NCBI GenBank assembly: GCA_013298125.1 | Contig: JAAFJP010000006.1 | Span: 124,001 to 188,000 of the forward strand | DNA length: 64,000 bases | Direction of reading: 5' to 3' | From: Cytophagales bacterium | GTDB taxonomy: Bacteria; Bacteroidota; Bacteroidia; Cytophagales; Spirosomataceae | Part shown: in pieces, positions 8,290 to 17,169 of the stretch | Numbering within the stretch: the first letter of the stretch is position 1 | How the letters are laid out: each line of letters opens with the position of its first letter | The notes under the pieces: generated by a model | What the model saw: the letters and a program-made list of their open reading frames with translations, nothing else | Database searches by the model: none | Told to the model about the DNA's origin: nothing | Position numbers and translations under genes: made by a program

Positions 8290-11200
8290 CTACATCACCA
8301 AAGGCAAAGTAAAATAAAACGTACTACCTTCATCCTGAACAGTATCAAACCAAATACTACCTTTTGAGTTATCAACAACCCACTTGGCGAGGGCTAATCC
8401 AACGCCTGTGCCTTCGGCTTTGGTTGAGAAATCTAACATGAAAATCTTACTCGCATTTTCCTTCAAAACACCCGTTCCGTTGTCTGTGATGCTAAATGTC
8501 ACGGATTCTGTATTGATTTCCACCTTGATTTTGATGGTTGGTTTTCGTTGAACTGGCACCGACTGAATGGCATTCATCACAAGGTTATTGATGATATTGC
8601 CCGTCAGTTGGCGGTCTCCCCAAACCATGACAGGTTTTTGAGGAACGTCTTTGCTAAAATTGAGTTTTTTATCTCCTGCAAAAAGATTTGTTACTTTATT
8701 GACTTCATAAACAAAATCAAAAACCTCACGCTTAGGTACGGGCAAGCGGGCAAAGTCTGAGAACGAATTGGCGATGTATGAAAGGTTATCAATTTGTCCC
8801 GTCAATGATTCTATTTGGTCTTTGATTTGGGCGGTGTCAATCGTTGCTCCTCTCGAAATTTTATGTTGTAACAATTGCAAAGACAACTTCATCGGAGTCA
8901 AAGGATTCTTGATTTCGTGAACCACCTGTTTCGCCATTTGTTGCCAAGCTGACTGTTTAGTAGTATCTGCCAAAGCATTTTTCGACTCCTCTAATTTTAC
9001 CAACATCTCGTTGTAAGCCTTAATCAAAATTCCAATCTCATCATCCGAACGCCAAGTGAGCGGGTCGTTTGGTTTACTCAAATCTATTTTACGTAACTTA
9101 TTGGTAATCAGTCGCAAAGGCACTGTCAATACATTGGAAGCAAAGTAGGAAAGTAATAATAAACCTAAGAAAATGGTCGTAAAAGTGTTTAATAATGAGC
9201 CAATTACCTGACTAATTTCTTTTTCGTTTGATACTTTTGAATCGTAAAAAGGGATATTGACAATCCCCGCTAATTTACCATCCGTAGAATTTAGCCCCAC
9301 ATATGAACCTACAAATCCAAGATTTCCCATCAATTCTGGAATAATGGCTTTATGTTCTTTTTCTTCTACAATTCTGATGAAAGCCTCTGGATTGATGTAT
9401 TTCGAGACAATCCCCGTTTCATATCTCAACAATTTATTGGTCGCCAATAATCGCCCAGTAGTATCAAAAACACTGACATATTTTTTGGTATTGGTCGTAA
9501 TGTTTTTTAACGTATCAGTCAAAAATTGAGCACTCATTTTCCCTTGCACATACCTATCCACGGCGGGCAGAAGGCTTATTCCAGCATTTTCCGTTTGACT
9601 AATATACGATTGTTCCTGACTTTCAGAGAGTTTAGTTCCGATGATACTGAGCGTAATACCAACCACCAAAATAAGCGGTAGCAAAAAGGCAACATTCAAA
9701 TAAATCTGGATTTTGGTAGCAAAATTTACGTTAAGTTTTGAGAATCCGTAGCGAATCGCATAAATCAAAACGATGAGAATGATAGCAATTACTAAGATTA
9801 AGAACAAAAATGAGAAGTTAGAGTAAATGACAGAGATGCTTATTTTTTCAGAAGAAATTACAATTTTTCTATCATTTTTATTGGAAATTGCTACGTGATT
9901 AAAACCGTTATCAATGATGCCTTCCTGTGAAATTTGTTTACTTTCTACTAAACTGAGGGGTAATTTCCGCTCGTAATTATAGCTCTTCCCCCCAATTTTA
10001 ATAATCTTACTATTTTCGTAAACAGCATAACTATAATTACTGGCTTCTAATTGCTCTTCCCCACTGGATGGCGTGTCTGACAATGCAGCATCACGTGTAA
10101 CATCCTCACGCTTGTGAAGGTCTAAAATAACGTAACCAATCTTTTTATTTTCTTTATTTAACAACGGGATAAAATCAATGTATTGCTTTTGGTAGTTGTT
10201 GGTAGCGTCATTAACAAAGAAAATATTAGGATAATCAGTCTGATATTTTTTGATTTTATATTGTTGCTCATACGCCTGAAAACTGAGAGCATCCGAGACA
10301 TTATCTAAGGATTTTCCGTTTTCATCAAACGCTGAAACCTGCGTATCATAATAATCAAAATAACTATCTAAAATATTACTTCTGATGTAAGTTTGGACTT
10401 GTTCACTTGGTAAAAGCGGTGATTTTATCTTGACTTTGATGATAGAATCTTGACTAATATCGGTATTAGCTTTGCTCAGTTTTAACTCTCCTGTCTCATC
10501 ATTTTCTGCCAAATATTTCTTTCCAAATTGCTGTTTTTGAACAAAATCTTTTCTAATTGCCTGATTATAAATTATATACGTTCCCAAAGCTGAACAAACC
10601 AAAGCTCCCAAAAAGAAATAAATGGAAGTCTGATAACGGAAAGTATAGAGAAATTTAGGGAAATGACTATACAATAAAACCGCAATATAAAAGGCGTGAA
10701 GAAGAAGCAATAAAATATTGGACGATTGAAGACTGAGAATAAAAATACTCCAAATCACAAAGCCAATTAGCAAGGCAAAAAATGCCCACTTGGGGTTCTT
10801 ACGATTAAGTTTCAGTAAAAGATTGGTCAGTAAATGTGTCGTTAGAAAGTAGCTAACCGATAGTAAAACAAACGTAATTAGTGACGATATTTTTAAAGGT
10901 TTTTCTAAGAAATCAATACTGAGGATGATGTCTAATTGATAGTTAGAATGCTCATAAATATTGATTAATTGATTACAAAACTCTTGAAAAACGAAATAAC
11001 TCAAAATAACCACGACAACCGAAATGACTTTTTTGATATTTTCTGGCAAATGCAATAACCAGAAATATCGCTTCATTTTGTAATAATAATTGACCAAATA
11101 AAGTAATAAAACGATAATGGCTATGAAGTTCAAAATCAAGTCACCCAATGAAGGCGTAATGAACGACGAGTTATAAAATTTTGGATTAAAAAGGTCTGAT

Positions 11201-12036
11201 TCGTAAAAAATAAAGGGGATATTGTAATAAAGCATGATGGCTCTTAACAAGAAAAAATAGCCCGCCAAAAGTAAAAAAGCCCTGCCGTAGCGGTGGGTTC
11301 TGTTGAAAAACCATATCCATGCAAAAAGATAAACTACCAAGAAAAACATACTCAAAAAGCCCAACAAGATGACATTCACTGGAATAGACTGATTTTTGAG
11401 CGTTTCGACTTTGGAAGTTGTTACTGAAAACAAAAACTCTTTCGTCTCGGCGTACATATTCAGGTGCGTAGCGGCTACGGGAGAAGTGTCAATTTGATGA
11501 GGGTCGGACGTGAAAATCGTTGGATTATAACCTGTTTTGAGGTGGTTAGTTTCTGAGTCATATTTACGGAATAAAGGTATTATCGAAAAGACCTCAAAAT
11601 TATCGGGCGTACCAATAACCAAGCGACGATTGGCAATGAATTTCCCTTCGGGTGCAGTGACAGATTTTAAATTATAGTTCCCTTCAACTAATTGATAGTC
11701 AGGCACAAAGCTATAATCTGACCAAAAGACGATTCTGCCATTTTTGAAGATAAAATAAGGGTGTACCGTTGTGGTTTTGAGATGCGAAAAAGTAGTATCT
11801 TTTGACTGAGAAACCAACGTAACGACTTTGGCTAAATCTTCGTTTGAAGCCTTGATTTCATCCTGTACTTTGTTTTGAATATCGTACAAATATTTATCCT
11901 CGGTAGCACTGACTGGACCTTTTTTGGTAATAACAAAAACCATCAATGCCAATCCAAACGTAGCGAGGGCAAGGATTAGAAAGATATTTTTCTTTAAAAA
12001 AATTAGTTTGAGTAAGGAAGTTAAGCGTTTTGACAT
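8290..12036 (-). CDS. Large membrane sensor histidine kinase (NtrY-like catalytic end)
   Basis: About 1250 residues. An N-terminal helix anchors a roughly 150-residue extracytoplasmic domain, followed by a block of seven or more membrane helices, a second extracytoplasmic region, another helix, a third sensor-like segment, a helix, HAMP (near DLSKPNDPLTWRSDDEIG), then the kinase core. The H-box is VVHEIKNPLTPMKLSLQLL, with the phospho-accepting His about residue 1040 from this start; the N-box is NNLVMNAIQS and the G-boxes are DNGTG and GTGVGLALAKW. The ATG at 12036 is chosen over 12078 because the hydrophobic anchor follows it closely. No response regulator is adjacent. A perfect palindrome lies just upstream. 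Confidence 0.88.
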   Translation of the reverse strand: MSKRLTSLLKLIFLKKNIFLILALATFGLALMVFVITKKGPVSATEDKYLYDIQNKVQDEIKASNEDLAKVVTLVSQSKDTTFSHLKTTTVHPYFIFKNGRIVFWSDYSFVPDYQLVEGNYNLKSVTAPEGKFIANRRLVIGTPDNFEVFSIIPLFRKYDSETNHLKTGYNPTIFTSDPHQIDTSPVAATHLNMYAETKEFLFSVTTSKVETLKNQSIPVNVILLGFLSMFFLVVYLFAWIWFFNRTHRYGRAFLLLAGYFFLLRAIMLYYNIPFIFYESDLFNPKFYNSSFITPSLGDLILNFIAIIVLLLYLVNYYYKMKRYFWLLHLPENIKKVISVVVVILSYFVFQEFCNQLINIYEHSNYQLDIILSIDFLEKPLKISSLITFVLLSVSYFLTTHLLTNLLLKLNRKNPKWAFFALLIGFVIWSIFILSLQSSNILLLLLHAFYIAVLLYSHFPKFLYTFRYQTSIYFFLGALVCSALGTYIIYNQAIRKDFVQKQQFGKKYLAENDETGELKLSKANTDISQDSIIKVKIKSPLLPSEQVQTYIRSNILDSYFDYYDTQVSAFDENGKSLDNVSDALSFQAYEQQYKIKKYQTDYPNIFFVNDATNNYQKQYIDFIPLLNKENKKIGYVILDLHKREDVTRDAALSDTPSSGEEQLEASNYSYAVYENSKIIKIGGKSYNYERKLPLSLVESKQISQEGIIDNGFNHVAISNKNDRKIVISSEKISISVIYSNFSFLFLILVIAIILIVLIYAIRYGFSKLNVNFATKIQIYLNVAFLLPLILVVGITLSIIGTKLSESQEQSYISQTENAGISLLPAVDRYVQGKMSAQFLTDTLKNITTNTKKYVSVFDTTGRLLATNKLLRYETGIVSKYINPEAFIRIVEEKEHKAIIPELMGNLGFVGSYVGLNSTDGKLAGIVNIPFYDSKVSNEKEISQVIGSLLNTFTTIFLGLLLLSYFASNVLTVPLRLITNKLRKIDLSKPNDPLTWRSDDEIGILIKAYNEMLVKLEESKNALADTTKQSAWQQMAKQVVHEIKNPLTPMKLSLQLLQHKISRGATIDTAQIKDQIESLTGQIDNLSYIANSFSDFARLPVPKREVFDFVYEVNKVTNLFAGDKKLNFSKDVPQKPVMVWGDRQLTGNIINNLVMNAIQSVPVQRKPTIKIKVEINTESVTFSITDNGTGVLKENASKIFMLDFSTKAEGTGVGLALAKWVVDNSKGSIWFDTVQDEGSTFYFTLPLVM

Positions 12037-12095
12037 TAGGGTTTTTATTGATGTTAAATAGTATTTTACAAAATTCATACCATTGTGGATTGTCG

Positions 12096-12130
12096 ATTTG
12101 TAAATATTTGATTTTCAAATATTTACAAAT
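12096..12130. promoter_or_regulatory. Perfect palindrome upstream of the histidine kinase gene
   Basis: Arms of 16 bases (ATTTGTAAATATTTGA and its exact reverse complement) flank a TTT loop. It sits 60 bases before the chosen start and is not followed by a U-tract that would make it a normal terminator. An operator for a dimeric regulator or an RNA leader hairpin are both possible. Confidence 0.5.
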
Positions 12131-12210
12131 AATCACTCTCATATAATTTGATTAGAATAAATTTACGAATAAATACAAGAACTGCCAATGGTTTACATTT
12201 TCTAAAAAGC

Positions 12211-12247
12211 AAAAATCCCTACAAATACTGAGTTTGTAGGGATTTTT
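12211..12247 (-). terminator. Rho-independent terminator downstream of the IscA-like gene
   Basis: A 15-bp perfect stem (AAAAATCCCTACAAA with its complement) and a 7-base loop, ending in a T-run on either strand. It lies 18 bases after the stop of the Fe-S gene on the minus strand. Confidence 0.85.
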
Positions 12248-12264
12248 TATGTTATTCTAAAATT

Positions 12265-12591
12265 TTACACTGCAAAACTCTCTCCACATCCACATGTACG
12301 TGAAGCATTTGGGTTTTTGAACTGAAAACCTTTTCCATTTAATCCATCTGAGAAATCTAATTCTGTGCCTGCCAAATAAAGGATAGATTTTTTATCCACC
12401 ATAATTTTTACGCCCTTATCTTCAAAAATCATATCGGTTGGTTTTGGTTCTGAGGCAAAATCTAAATTATACATTAAACCAGAACATCCTCCGCCTTCTA
12501 CGGCTACACGGACATTGAAATTATCGGTAAGTCCCTCTTTTTGACGGAGTTCTATGATTTTATTAGCTGCTATATCGGTTACTGTTACCAT
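12265..12591 (-). CDS. HesB/IscA/ErpA family iron-sulfur carrier
   Basis: 108 residues, the normal size for A-type carriers that deliver Fe-S clusters to apo-proteins. The three cluster-binding cysteines are present: C36 in GGGCSGLMY, and C100 and C102 in the C-terminal RTCGCGESF. It acts in the cytoplasm together with the SUF or ISC system, which is not in this window. Which paralogue (ErpA, IscA, SufA) cannot be told from sequence alone. It has its own terminator and is separated from menA by an inverted repeat, so it is probably monocistronic. Confidence 0.95.
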   Translation of the reverse strand: MVTVTDIAANKIIELRQKEGLTDNFNVRVAVEGGGCSGLMYNLDFASEPKPTDMIFEDKGVKIMVDKKSILYLAGTELDFSDGLNGKGFQFKNPNASRTCGCGESFAV

Positions 12592-12667
12592 TTTTTTGAG
12601 TGATTGAATTGTTGTTCAAATAAAAAACGAAAAAACGTTTATAGAAGTTCCGTTAAAAGATTTAGGT

Positions 12668-12749
12668 CACGGAGTTAATCAAAGTTAATCACTGAGTTTC
12701 ACAAAGAGAATTAAAAAACTCTGTGATACTTTGTGAATAACTCCGTGAT
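12668..12749. repeat. Intergenic inverted repeat, CACGGAGTTA family
   Basis: CACGGAGTTAATCAAAG at the left is answered by CTTTGTGAATAACTCCGTG at the right, with an inner pair ACTGAGTTT and AAACTCTGT. Arms are imperfect. No gene is present in the gap. Confidence 0.65.
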
Positions 12750-12762
12750 GCTCTGTGTCCTT

Positions 12763-13656
12763 TCAAAACACCTGTCCAATTCCGAAGGTTATCACAAACA
12801 ATAAAGTCGTCAGAGCCATTACCTTTAAAAATGGGTCAATTTGAGCGGGTGTTTGCCCTTTTGAAACGCCTATGCCAATCTTAATCAACAATGGAAATGT
12901 GATTAAAAATATCCAGTTTAAGATTTCTGGTTGATTTAATAACGAATAAATCACTGCACAAACAAACCCACCAATCAATAAAAACCAATGATAAATCACG
13001 GCTTTGTCTTTTCCCAAACGTACTGGAATTGAATTTTTCCCTGTCTTGGTATCAGACTCAATATCTCTTATGTTGTTGATATTCAGTACCCCAACGGCAA
13101 AAAGTCCGCATGAAGTTGCTGGTAAAAACATTAATAAATTCACTTCGTGTGTGTATAGGAAATACGTACCCAACACGCCTACCCATCCAAAGAAAATCAA
13201 TACTGAAATATCTCCCAAACCCATATATCCGTAAGGTCTTTTGCCAACTGTATAAGTGATGGCGGCAATAATTGCCAAAATTCCTAAGCCAAAAAAGGCA
13301 ATGATGGTTTGCGTGGATGTATTTTCTAATCCCTTGAAAATCAATAAAGAACCCATAATAAATGACAAAACAGACATCAGAATGATGGCTCTTGTCATTT
13401 GCTGACGGGTTATTGCCCCTGTCTGCACTGCACGTGTGGCAACGGTTCTTTCAATGTTATCAACGCCGCTAACGGTATCGCCGTAATCATTGGCAAAATT
13501 AGAAAGGATTTGTAAAAAAGTGGTGGTAAGGACGGCTAACCAGAAGATTGTCCAAGAAAATGCGTGTGAACCTGCCGCCAAAAAACTGCCCATCAAAATA
13601 CTCGAAAGGGCAAGTGGCAAGGTCCGTGGACGAGCCGCAGAAATCCAATGTTTCAT
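12763..13656 (-). CDS. menA: 1,4-dihydroxy-2-naphthoate polyprenyltransferase MenA
   Basis: An integral membrane UbiA-superfamily enzyme of 297 residues that joins a polyprenyl diphosphate to DHNA in menaquinone synthesis. The N-terminal AARPRTLPLALSSILMGS is typical of MenA. The first Asp-rich motif is NFANDYGDTVSGVDN (53-67) and the second is NIRDIESDTKTGKNS near 195, both binding the Mg-diphosphate. About eight or nine hydrophobic helices are visible. It implies a menaquinone-based respiratory chain, as expected in Bacteroidota. It is flanked by intergenic repeats on both sides. Confidence 0.95.
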   Translation of the reverse strand: MKHWISAARPRTLPLALSSILMGSFLAAGSHAFSWTIFWLAVLTTTFLQILSNFANDYGDTVSGVDNIERTVATRAVQTGAITRQQMTRAIILMSVLSFIMGSLLIFKGLENTSTQTIIAFFGLGILAIIAAITYTVGKRPYGYMGLGDISVLIFFGWVGVLGTYFLYTHEVNLLMFLPATSCGLFAVGVLNINNIRDIESDTKTGKNSIPVRLGKDKAVIYHWFLLIGGFVCAVIYSLLNQPEILNWIFLITFPLLIKIGIGVSKGQTPAQIDPFLKVMALTTLLFVITFGIGQVF

Positions 13657-13666
13657 GTTTGAGTTG

Positions 13667-13737
13667 TTAAGTTTTAAGTTGATAAGTTGTTAAAATGCGT
13701 CTGCAAATAATTAATAACTTATCAACTTGAAACTTAA
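13667..13737. repeat. Intergenic inverted repeat between menA and the peroxidase gene
   Basis: Arms of 27 bases at 13667-13693 and 13711-13737 differ at two positions (core AAGTTGATAAGTT and AACTTATCAACTT). The right arm abuts the stop codon of the peroxidase gene. Confidence 0.75.
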
Positions 13738-13740
13738 TAA

Positions 13741-14367
13741 TTACTTTATCGCTTCCATAAATTCTTTACTATCTGGCTTCACGCCTGATGCGAAAAAGTG
13801 GGTTAATTCACCTTTTTCGTTAATAACGTATTTACAGAAATTCCATGAAGGTTCTTTATCGTTCCAACCGTTTAATGACTTAGTTGTCAAGAATTTATAC
13901 AAATCACATTTGCCTTCTCCTTTTACTATAACCTTTGAAAACATTGGGAAAGTTACGCCGTAATTCTTCTGACAAAATGAAGCAATCTCTGAGTTTGTGC
14001 CAGGCTCTTGTCCGCCAAATTCATTGGCAGGGAAACCCAAAACAACCACTTTGTCTTTGTTGGCTTCGTAATATTTTTCCCAAACTTCATACTGTGGAGT
14101 ATATCCACATTTAGAAGCTGTGTTTAAAATGATTACTTTTTTGCCTTTGTAAATCGACAAATCAACTTCCTTTCCGTCCAATGATTTCATTTTGAAATCA
14201 TAAATTGTTTTTGTCGCAGTAACAGTAAAATTCTCTGGACGTTTTTCAGAATTATTCTGAGTAAATGGGACAGCCAAAGCTCCCAAAAGTGAACCTATTT
14301 TCATGAGTTTTAGTAACATGATTGTTGTGAAGATTAAAATGATGGATATAATTGTTTTTTTGTTCAT
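13741..14367 (-). CDS. Glutathione peroxidase family protein, membrane-anchored
   Basis: A thiol peroxidase of 208 residues, longer than the 160-residue family core because of an N-terminal hydrophobic anchor (about 4-34). The active-site Cys is C87 in LNTASKCGYTPQY, with no selenocysteine. FPANEFGGQEPG supplies the catalytic Gln and SWNFCKYVI the Trp-Asn. Such Cys-type enzymes normally use thioredoxin rather than glutathione, so this would detoxify lipid or hydrogen peroxides at the membrane. The intergenic repeat upstream suggests it is transcribed alone. Confidence 0.92.
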   Translation of the reverse strand: MNKKTIISIILIFTTIMLLKLMKIGSLLGALAVPFTQNNSEKRPENFTVTATKTIYDFKMKSLDGKEVDLSIYKGKKVIILNTASKCGYTPQYEVWEKYYEANKDKVVVLGFPANEFGGQEPGTNSEIASFCQKNYGVTFPMFSKVIVKGEGKCDLYKFLTTKSLNGWNDKEPSWNFCKYVINEKGELTHFFASGVKPDSKEFMEAIK

Positions 14368-14403
14368 AAAATTATCTGAATTTGGATTGCGAAACGTCGC
14401 ACC

Positions 14404-14605
14404 GTGTCAGATTTATGGATTTTTAGGATTTTTCTTTGTCAGAATCAGGATTTACAGGATTATAAGATTAAACAGGATGTTAAAATCTATAAAGAAAAAA
14501 CCTTATTTAATCTTTAAATCTCGTAAATCCTGATTCAGAATATTGATTGTTGAAAATCCTAAAAATCCACTATTCCCACGAATCCAAATTCTGACGGGGT
14601 CGCCC
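14404..14605. repeat. Nested intergenic inverted repeat
   Basis: Two inverted pairs are nested. The inner one is AGAATCAGGATTTAC with GTAAATCCTGATTC; the outer one is GGATTTTTAGGATTTT with AAAATCCTAAAAATCC. The outermost words (GTCAGA and TCTGAC) match those at the left edge of the window. It fills the gap between the peroxidase gene and argS. Confidence 0.7.
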
Positions 14606-14615
14606 AGACAGATTT

Positions 14616-16391
14616 CTACATACGACTTGGAACTTTAATACCTAATAAACGCATTGCCTTCTGGATTGTTTCGCCAACTACGCCCGAAAATGCTACTCTG
14701 AACTGTTGAGCGTTTTTATCTGGCTCGTTGAAAATATTTACTTCGTTATAAAAACGGCTGTAAGCCTTTGCTAAGTCATAAGCAAATAACGAAATTAAGG
14801 CAGGAGAAAGTTCACGCCCTGCATCTGCCAAAATCACAGGATATTGACTCAACAAATATATCACTTCTCTTTCAGATTCGTGTAAAACAGCGTAATCTGT
14901 TGTTTTACCAATAATACCTTTTTCATGTGCTTTTCTTAAAATAGAGCAAATTCGAGCATGAGCAAATTGAATAAATGTCCCTGTATGTCCTTGAAAATCA
15001 ATGGATTCTTCGGGATTGAACAACATTCTTTTCTTTGGGTCAACTTTCAATAAAAAGTATTTCAAAGCTCCCATTGCTAAGGTGTCATATAATTCGTTGG
15101 CTTCGGTTTCTGAGAATCCTTCTGTTTTGCCTAATTCCATCGTTCGCTCACGGGCGGTGTCGGTCATTTCTTGCATCAAATCATCTGCATCTACGACGGT
15201 GCCCTCACGAGATTTCATTTTGCCTGATGGTAAGTCCACCATGCCATAACTCAAATGGAAATTACCGTTTGAGTATGGACGACCTAATTTTTTGATGGTT
15301 TTGAACAATACTTCAAAATGGTAATCTTGCTCATTTCCAACCACATACACCGATTTTGACATCTTGAAATCATTGTATTTCAATTCTGCCGTGCCGAGGT
15401 CTTGGGTGATATAAACGGATGTACCGTCTTTACGAAGCACCAATTTTTGGTCGAGTCCTTCGTCGGTTAAATCTATCCAAACGGAATTGTCTTCTTTCTG
15501 GAAAAATACGCCCGATTTCAATCCTTCTTCCACGAATTTTTTACCCAATAAATAGGTATTTGATTCACGGTAAATCTTATCAAAACTTACGCCCATTTTC
15601 TCATAAGTCTGTCCAAATCCTACAAAAACCCATTCGTTCATTTTCTCCCAAAGGGCAATGGTTTCGGGGTCGTTATTTTCCCATTTCAAGAGCATTTCTT
15701 GGGCTTCGAGGAGCAATGGAGCTTGCTTTTTAGCATCATCTTCCGACAAACCTTTTTCTTTCAAAGCCTCGATTTCGACTTTATAATGCTTATCGAATTC
15801 AACGTAATATTTTCCTACCAAATGGTCGCCTTTCAAGCCTGAGCTTTCAGGTGTTTCGCCGTTGCCAAACTTTTGGTACGCCAACATCGACTTACAAATA
15901 TGGATGCCTCGGTCATTTACTAAGTTGGTTTTTACCACTTTATAGCCATTGGCAGACAAAATTTGAGCGACTGAGAACCCCAAAAAGTTATTCCGTAAAT
16001 GCCCCAAATGAAGCGGTTTGTTGGTATTTGGCGAAGAGTATTCAACCATTACCGTTTCATTTTTATCGGGTAATTGTCCAAAGGTTTTATCCTTGAAAAT
16101 ACCCGTAAATAAGTCTATCCAAGCCGAATCAGCGATGGAAAGATTCAAGAAACCTTGCACCACATTAAAGGCAGATACCACGCCCGAATTTGCCACAAGA
16201 TAATTACCGATGGCATTTCCCAACTCCACGGGCGACTTCCGCAATGCCTTCACATACGGGAACACCACGAAGGTATATGACCCCTCAAAATCTTTTTTGG
16301 TAGGTTGCAGAGAAATATTGTTTTCTTCTACGTCAAACTCCGCTTTCAATGCTGCGGTGATGTGGTTTTGTATTGTTTTTTCTATGTTCAT
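14616..16391 (-). CDS. argS: Arginyl-tRNA synthetase
   Basis: 591 residues, a class I synthetase charging tRNA-Arg. The N-terminal Add-1 domain covers about the first 110 residues. The HIGH signature is HLGHLRNN (128-135) after SSPNTNKPL, and the KMSKS position is occupied by KMKSREGT, as usual for ArgRS of this group. The C-terminal anticodon-binding DALR domain ends in LLGIKVPSRM. An essential single-copy gene expected in every genome. Upstream on the same strand a small antitoxin-like gene ends 7 bases before this start, so the two may share a transcript. Confidence 0.97.
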   Translation of the reverse strand: MNIEKTIQNHITAALKAEFDVEENNISLQPTKKDFEGSYTFVVFPYVKALRKSPVELGNAIGNYLVANSGVVSAFNVVQGFLNLSIADSAWIDLFTGIFKDKTFGQLPDKNETVMVEYSSPNTNKPLHLGHLRNNFLGFSVAQILSANGYKVVKTNLVNDRGIHICKSMLAYQKFGNGETPESSGLKGDHLVGKYYVEFDKHYKVEIEALKEKGLSEDDAKKQAPLLLEAQEMLLKWENNDPETIALWEKMNEWVFVGFGQTYEKMGVSFDKIYRESNTYLLGKKFVEEGLKSGVFFQKEDNSVWIDLTDEGLDQKLVLRKDGTSVYITQDLGTAELKYNDFKMSKSVYVVGNEQDYHFEVLFKTIKKLGRPYSNGNFHLSYGMVDLPSGKMKSREGTVVDADDLMQEMTDTARERTMELGKTEGFSETEANELYDTLAMGALKYFLLKVDPKKRMLFNPEESIDFQGHTGTFIQFAHARICSILRKAHEKGIIGKTTDYAVLHESEREVIYLLSQYPVILADAGRELSPALISLFAYDLAKAYSRFYNEVNIFNEPDKNAQQFRVAFSGVVGETIQKAMRLLGIKVPSRM

Positions 16392-16397
16392 TATTAA

Positions 16398-16577
16398 CTA
16401 TTTATTCTTCAATATTCTTCCAAAAACTAATGAGGCATCTTCTTTTGCTTCATTCTTACGAGATTTTGCTTCTAAGACATCTAAGAAATCTTCGACTTCC
16501 TCACTATATGTTTTGAGGTCTATCATCACGGCTGTTTTGATGCCTCTGTTGTTAGTTAAATAATTGACCCCTCTCAT
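16398..16577 (-). CDS. Small Phd/RelB-like antitoxin candidate (59 aa)
   Basis: A 59-residue ORF begins MRGVNYLTNNRGIKTAVMID and ends FGRILKNK. The opening (V-N-Y-L-T-N-x-x-G-x-K-T-A-V) is the short beta-hairpin start of many Bacteroidota Phd/RelB-type antitoxins, followed by an acidic helix EEVEDFLDVLEAKSRK. This is recognition of style rather than a proven family assignment. No RelE-type toxin lies directly next to it; downstream is argS, 6 bases away, and upstream is a membrane-protein gene. It could be an orphan antitoxin or partner of a toxin in the same patch. Confidence 0.65.
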   Translation of the reverse strand: MRGVNYLTNNRGIKTAVMIDLKTYSEEVEDFLDVLEAKSRKNEAKEDASLVFGRILKNK

Positions 16578-16597
16578 TGTTTATTGATTTTCAAAAA

Positions 16598-17041
16598 CTA
16601 TTTTTTGAAGAACAAAGATACAAATGTTGCAAATCCATACACTGTCATTGCAAGTAAGAAAAATATGAGTGCTGTGAGTGAAAATCCTATCAAGTTTTTT
16701 TTTGATGATGATACTGTCTCAGCAAGATCATTATTTTCAACTGAATCTCTATTTGATTTTTCCAAAAAATCAAAACGTATATCACTACTTAAATCTAACC
16801 ACTGAGGATGATCATCACCCAAATAAATAGAATCACTTTCCTCCATACTTTCTAATTCTTGGGAATACGAAATAAGTCTTTGAGCAAATAACAAAAGTCC
16901 ATCTTTATTTGCACTTATTATGGTTTCTATTTCAGATTCAGAATGTGGTTTATTTTCTAAAAAGAACCCTATGTAAGCATTATCTTCTTTGGACTCCGCT
17001 TTTAGCAAATTAATTATTTCATCTATTTTAGCTTTATTCAT
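16598..17041 (-). CDS. Hypothetical tail-anchored membrane protein
   Basis: 147 residues, no recognised family. Residues 1-105 are acidic and probably helical (MNKAKIDEIINLLKAESKED at the start). Residues about 114-144 form a single strongly hydrophobic helix (LIGFSLTALIFFLLAMTVYG) ending in FFKK, which suggests a tail anchor with the N-terminus in the cytoplasm. It starts 33 bases after a copy of the TATCTTTG promoter element and hairpin shared with two other genes of this patch. The antitoxin-like ORF begins 20 bases after its stop. Confidence 0.7.
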   Translation of the reverse strand: MNKAKIDEIINLLKAESKEDNAYIGFFLENKPHSESEIETIISANKDGLLLFAQRLISYSQELESMEESDSIYLGDDHPQWLDLSSDIRFDFLEKSNRDSVENNDLAETVSSSKKNLIGFSLTALIFFLLAMTVYGFATFVSLFFKK

Positions 17042-17070
17042 CGTTAATTCGGGGAATCAATCCAATTTCC

Positions 17071-17121
17071 CCTCAAAGATAAAAACAAAAAAGTGGTCGA
17101 TTTATGGGCGACCACTTTTTT
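17071..17121. repeat. Hairpin repeat copy R1 with TATCTTTG element
   Basis: A 13-bp perfect stem (AAAAAAGTGGTCG at 17087-17099 with its complement at 17109-17121), a 9-base loop, and on the minus strand the element TATCTTTG (17074-17081) pointing at the gene starting at 17041. The hairpin plus T-run would terminate the preceding minus-strand unit while the TAnnTTTG element starts the next. Copies R2 and R3 lie upstream of the next genes. Confidence 0.75.
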
Positions 17122-17133
17122 ATGGGTAAATAT

Positions 17134-17165
17134 TTTGATTTAAAACGATTATTCTTTTAATTTTG
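17134..17165 (+). promoter_or_regulatory. Strong Bacteroidota promoter for a candidate small RNA
   Basis: TTTG at 17134-17137, a spacer of 20 bases, then TAATTTTG at 17158-17165. Both elements match the consensus exactly. No plus-strand ORF follows; a structured segment with a terminator does. Confidence 0.6.
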
Positions 17166-17169
17166 CAGT

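Noticed and set aside
11894-12142. Separate minus-strand ORF of 82 codons at the kinase 5' end
   Set aside because: It is out of frame with the kinase, runs through the palindrome, and has no recognisable content.
16210-16563. Plus-strand ORF of 117 codons opposite argS
   Set aside because: It lies antisense to the argS start and the antitoxin-like ORF, has no coherent domain, and the minus-strand reading explains the codon pattern.
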